64,000 nt of DNA from NCBI RefSeq assembly GCF_037975245.1, contig NC_092563.1:4349001-4413000 (forward strand), in the 5' to 3' direction. Below the pieces are notes generated by a model. It saw nothing but the letters and a program-made list of their open reading frames with translations, made no database searches and was not told the origin of the DNA. Origin of the DNA: Apostichopus japonicus. Its lineage: Eukaryota > Echinodermata > Holothuroidea > Aspidochirotida > Stichopodidae. Position numbers and translations under genes: made by a program. Within the stretch, counting starts at the first letter, position 1, and each line of letters opens with the position of its first letter. Shown here in pieces: positions 59,435 to 64,000 of this stretch.

Positions 59435-60452
59435 CAGCATAAATATTCCTCTGGAATATCACTTTAACTATCACCTAAAGTTGTTTCAGGAACTACTGTA
59501 CGCGTATACACACGTTTCAGGCAATTTATTCACGTACCATATTTTTGATGGCTACACAGTCTCAATTGCCTCCAAATATGTTAAACAGACTAACAAAATA
59601 GATGCTTTCTGCTAGAAATCTACTCTTGCTGTGATTGTGTAGACTTCAAGGAGCATACCCTTTGAAAATTCAAGAATTACTTTAACCACATTCTATCCAT
59701 CAGGGGACAATAAGAGGTGTTGCTTTCATACTTTGTGCTTTATTGTATATAACTGGATGTATGTTCTCTAAGTTTATCGTTTGTTCTGAACTTTCAGCTC
59801 TTATGTAATGTTAGATGGACTCACTTTATGAAGTGTGCCCTCTATAAAAGTAATATTTATAGCAATGTGTGGCTAACTTGTATCAATACACACTCTGCAA
59901 TGAAAGTCAGGACAATTTTGTTTTCTTTGTCTGAGCCAAATCTCCCCCTCGTATCCTTCTCCGTCCCTTTACCTGGGTTTTTTGTACCAACACAATAATT
60001 CTGTAAAGGAACAAGGAAACAGGACATAATTATATGGCTAAAGATAATATGTTTCCGCATATAGATAACCTTTGGTTCGAGAAGCTCGTCGTTCAAGTCT
60101 GCTCGAAATATAAAAATTGCAATCTTTTCGCTGGGTAAGGAATCGAGGGCTCCTATCATTTTTAAGATGATGCCAGATGAAACAACACGATCTGCTTCAG
60201 AGGACGCAGTGTGTAATTCAGATCATGCCCGTGCATGGGATCGAACAGGCTTGGGCTAATGCCGTAAAACAATTGAAATTCGTTTATTCTTAATGATACT
60301 ATACATTTATTAAAACAAGCATGAATATTTATTTCCGCGTTAATAATGAAAGTCAATATTTATAAAAACGCATTTTAATGCACCGCTGAAGCCTTAAGGC
60401 TGTGTGAATTCACGCGCGCACTTACGGTACGTTTTGTTTAAACTTAAGTCTT
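59435..60452. other. Non-genic stretch
   Basis: No supported exon. A minus-strand open frame at 59857-60159 begins MIGALDSLPSEK and looks mildly protein-like, but it has no splice or family support. Confidence 0.35.
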
Positions 60453-60460
60453 CTTGATAT

Positions 60461-61556
60461 CAAGGGCGGCGGAACCGGGGGCACAAGGGGCACGTGCCCC
60501 ACCCCCCCACTTTTCCTCAGGTTAAAAATGTGCCCTTTTTCTACATAAAAATTGAGGTGTCTCAAGTTAGCAAGAGGCCAGGGAACCAGAATGAACACTC
60601 GGGAAGGGCCGTTTCCGGCCATCTGCAGCTGAGGGGTTTGTAAAACCAAAAATTTCTTGTACGCTCCGCGCCAACCGATGGTGGCGCTCCGCTCAGGTAG
60701 TCGTGCATACAACTTTGAAAATCCTGGCTACGCACCTGGTTTCTAATGACTTCCTGTGAGTCAAACTCAAAGCTATTTCGAATGGAATTTTTTTAAAACA
60801 TATTAACAAGAAATAACCTCTAATTCGGAAATTCCTACATTAGCAACTATAGCATGATTTCACCTCATTTTGTCTCAAAAGAAAACTTGTTCCTTGTTTC
60901 CCAATTTGCACATTGGATATTGAAGTGCTAGTATGCATATTTTCCTTGAAATAGGGGCAAGGGCGGCGGAACCGGGGGGGGGGGGGCACAGGGGGCACGT
61001 GCCCCCCCACTTTTCCTCATGTTAAAAATGTGCCCTTTTCTACATAAAAATTGAGGTGTCTCAAGTTAGCAAGAGGCCAGGGAACCAGAATGAACACTCG
61101 GGAAGGGCCGTTTCCGGCCATCTGAGGGGTTTGTAAAACCAAAAATTTATTGTACGCTCCGCGCCAAGCGATGGTGGCGCTCCGCTCAGATAGTCGTGCT
61201 ATTTCGAATGGAATTTTTGTTTTTAACATATTCACAAGAAACTCTAATTCGGAAATTCATACATTAGCAACTAGCATGATTTCACCTCATTTTGTCTCAA
61301 GACAAAACTTGTTCCTTGTTTCCCAATTTGCACATTGGATATTGAAGTGCTAGTATGCATATTTTTCTTGAAATGGGAGGGGGGGGGGGGGCTTGATGGA
61401 GTGATGTGTATACGCAAATAAGATAATACAATAACAGTTATAAAGGGTACTAAATATAAGGCTACATCAGTCCAATCGAATTTCTGCAAGGTGCCCTTTG
61501 ATGTCGGTGCCCCCTCCCCCCCCCCCCCCAGATTAAAAGTGCTTCCGCCGCCCTTG
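60461..61556 (-). mobile_element. Dimeric hAT-type MITE, 1096 bp
   Basis: Two units of the 22480-23130 family lie head to tail. Unit 1 (60461-60957) starts CAAGGGCGGCGGAACC and stops at the internal G run; unit 2 (60958-61556) starts with the same end and finishes with TTCCGCCGCCCTTG. The outer flanks CTTGATAT (60453-60460) and CTTAATAT (61557-61564) match at 7 of 8 bases, but the inner junction has no duplication. Both units carry the hairpin core (near 60667 and 61157). Confidence 0.85.
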
Positions 61557-61980
61557 CTTAATATTAAACTTTTTTATGAAATGTTACCTATGTAGAGCAG
61601 GTAAATAAAACCAACACTAGTGTCCTCTGAACTGTATAGGCCTACTGATGAATTATCAAAAACTAGTTCCCATACGTTGAGACTAGTGATCATGACGAAC
61701 ATACAATTTTGCCACATTTCGTTCCTAGTCAAGCCTTTGTGATGATACCTGTTTGTTGAGATTGTTAACCCTTCACCCTTTGAAAACAAACTAAGGGGTT
61801 GCAGTGGCTGTACAGTTTAGCACGTTGACGTTTTGTATATTTACTTGTGCTCAGTCTTGGTTCCTCTTGGCCTTACTGATACAAAATAGGGAAGTGATAG
61901 ACTGATAGTGACATCGAAAGATCATTGTATGTTCATTTTCCAACCTGAAAGGAACTGAAATATAAGGCTATCGCTTTATC
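61557..61980. other. Presumed promoter and 5' untranslated region of the BPI/LBP-like gene
   Basis: Short spacer between the dimeric MITE and the BPI start codon. No clear core promoter motif was identified. Confidence 0.35.
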
Positions 61981-63794
61981 ATGGCAACGTACCTTACTCT
62001 CATTATCATTGCCGGCTCATTTCTTTGTAGCTCGTTAGCAGTAAATCCAGGATTCCAGGCACGTATTACACCCACTGGACTCCAGTTTTGTAAGTGTTAT
62101 TGCTAACGTATAGTTAGGCAATTAGGCCTACATGTTTATCTGTGAAAAGCACTTTTGGTTCATCCATACAGACGTTGTGTAGTGATTGTCACCTTCCACA
62201 CATATCACAATCCTTGTAGTTGAAATGTACCCGTATTCTAAGAACAGTGAAATGTTGCCTACACATACTATTAAGTATTATGCATAAGTTTCAAGCTATT
62301 ATCTGGTATACATACTATTGCAAGATTGAGTACTTGATTCGTGCTTGGATGGCCTAAAGAGGAAGTCATGTACCCTGCTCATGCTGTTGTACTACCATTA
62401 AACAATGTCATTGGCATATATGCTATATAGTTATTCACTGGGAAAGTTCGTCTGTTTCCATTATTAGAGATAATTCAGACACACAGTCTTGGTTTTGATA
62501 AAGGACACAGGACTGGGGAGGGTAGGGGCTGGGGATGAAAGCTTCCTTGTACTGATATGAATATGTTGGTGATTTTGCATCATTTCATTTGCATTTCCTA
62601 CTCATGAACTATGGACGATGGTCTAAATTTGTACCTACTAAATTGATTCCTGTATTTCGTTAAATACAGTAAGTGAAGTTGGGATACAGGAATTGAAGGA
62701 CGAAATCTCCAAGGCAACCATTCCAGACCAATCAGGCAGTGCTGATGTTGGGATTGGCACTATCGACTACTCGATATCCAAGTAAGAACTGCAAGAATAA
62801 GCATGAAGAATGTTAGAATGATGGGAGTCAAGTTGTGTCCACCATTCATGGCGTAATAGTGAAGGGGTGGGACCATGGGATGGGTGGGTGGAATGAGACT
62901 AGATGAATGGAGTAGAGGTACCCCTGGTCAATCATCTTGCTGCGCCCATGCTCTGCCCGCATATGAGCTGGCCTGCATGGGCAGATTGGTGATCGAAGCA
63001 AAAAACCAATGAATTTGTGTTAAAGAGCAAATGCTAAAGCACAGTTGTTAACGAGGGAATTTATTGGGCTCTTCCCTCATGGTTTTGTTCAACGAGTTAC
63101 GTTTCGAGTTACGATCGAAATGTACAGTACTTCAACCCATACTGAATGTAATGCTATGGATGAGAAGGTGGGTGGAACACAAGAAGATGAATTGAACAGC
63201 TTTCACAGATGTCATCTATTGTGTTTAATAGGAATTTCAGAAAATACAGCCGAATATTTACCCCTAAACTTCAACGCCTTCTTCATCCTCAGTCGATCAC
63301 CCTAATCCACTCACCAACACTGAGGAGTCTTGAGGGAGTGGAAAAATGCAATAAAAAAGGAAAGTGAAAGAGAGACATGGGGTGGGGGGGTGGGAGAGTG
63401 ATAGGAAAGCTGAGTGAATGATAAGTTAGTCTTAGGTTCTCCCCCTACCTGCCCCCCCCCCCCGTCCCCTTCCTGCCACTACAGACTGTACAGGCTTTAC
63501 TGTGTTCTTGTTAGAATATTCTAGATCCATTGTGACACTTCAGTATCAATATAAACATTAGTATATATCCATGCAAATATGACATGGAGTTCTGATCCAG
63601 ACATCATGTAGCCCCATGCTTGTTAATTGAACTTGTTATCCTGCTGCATTTACTCTTCTGTATAGTATCCATGTGACCAGTTTTGATATACCGTCTGCGT
63701 CCATCTCTACCGTGACCGATGTTGGTCTCACGGTCTCAGCGAGCGGTCTCAGTTTGTCTCTCCATGGAGACTGGCACTATAAACTACATGGCTT
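61981..63794 (+). CDS. BPI: BPI/LBP-family secreted lipid-binding protein, first three coding exons (partial)
   Basis: Coding exons 61981-62089, 62670-62781 and 63666-63794 join in frame (phases 1, then 2, then 2) and the gene continues past the window. The start ATG opens a signal peptide, MATYLTLIIIAGSFLCSSLA, followed by VNPGFQARITPTGLQF, which matches the mature N-terminus of vertebrate BPI (VNPG..VRI...GL). Further family features are ELKDEISKATIPD, aligning with the helix and IPD turn of BPI, and the alternating hydrophobic strands of exon 3 ending SLHGDWHYKL. BPI and LBP bind bacterial lipopolysaccharide in extracellular fluid, and invertebrate members act in innate defence. About the first 116 residues are visible; the central and C-terminal barrels are outside, so BPI versus LBP or a related type cannot be decided. 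Confidence 0.9.
62782..63665. other. Intron 2 of the BPI/LBP-like gene
   Basis: Contains a C run at about 63450-63463 and a GA-rich patch. The open frame at 63045-63305 is not supported as an exon because exons 2 and 3 already join in frame. Confidence 0.6.
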
Positions 63795-64000
63795 GTGAGT
63801 ATATATGTACTCGTTATTTTGAATGTGTAAAATTTATGAAGGGTGGTTACATGGATCTTTGTTTATAAACATCGTCAGTTATCTTTCAGGGTTAAACGGT
63901 AGATATAACAATTTATAGATGACTTATACACGTTCTCATGTCAGTCAAAATTAGAAACTTGTAAACATCGAATCCTGCTTTGGACAGTGTGTTAACATGT

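Overview
This window looks like animal nuclear DNA: genes are split into short exons with GT-AG introns and matching reading phases, introns are long and AT-rich, and microsatellites and short non-autonomous transposons are dense. The gene content (a receptor-tyrosine-kinase-like pseudokinase, tandem PNP genes, RABIF, a BPI/LBP-type protein), a sea-urchin-TU-like foldback element and hAT-type MITEs with long G/C runs suggest a marine invertebrate deuterostome. An echinoderm, perhaps a sea cucumber, is my best guess; this is inference, since no marker gene proves it.

Layout. 1-9 kb: mostly non-genic, with one isolated EGF-like exon (minus, 2130-2243), a hairpin, TA repeats and a hAT-type MITE (6180-6553). 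9.1-17 kb: eleven consecutive phase-compatible minus-strand exons encode the cytoplasmic half of a receptor-like pseudokinase and its stop codon; its introns hold a large AAT microsatellite and a 57-bp minisatellite. The membrane and outer exons were not found. 17-25 kb: MITEs, including a filled insertion site (22480) and its paralogous empty site (20607), plus an orphan plus-strand last exon (23535-23579). 25.3-27.7 kb: RABIF (MSS4), two exons, minus strand. 28-30.3 kb: a MITE in a degenerate repeat, then a ~140-bp satellite.

30.5-57 kb: two complete plus-strand purine nucleoside phosphorylase genes, PNP-A (31168-37536) and PNP-B (47572-56854), each with six coding exons and identical splice phases. 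PNP-B keeps the expected active-site residues. PNP-A has Asp in place of the purine-contacting Asn (human Asn243), which predicts changed base preference. Between them lie a 1.19-kb foldback element (42434-43619) and a 2.19-kb hAT-type element (43912-46103), both with perfect 8-bp target duplications. 57-64 kb: a tRNA-derived SINE, a dimeric MITE, and the first three coding exons of a secreted BPI/LBP-family gene that runs off the right end.

No operon-like logic applies. The two PNPs form a duplicated purine-salvage pair, both with E2F-like motifs upstream; the pseudokinase, RABIF and BPI genes are functionally separate neighbours. I saw no intact transposase, reverse transcriptase, viral gene or CRISPR array.
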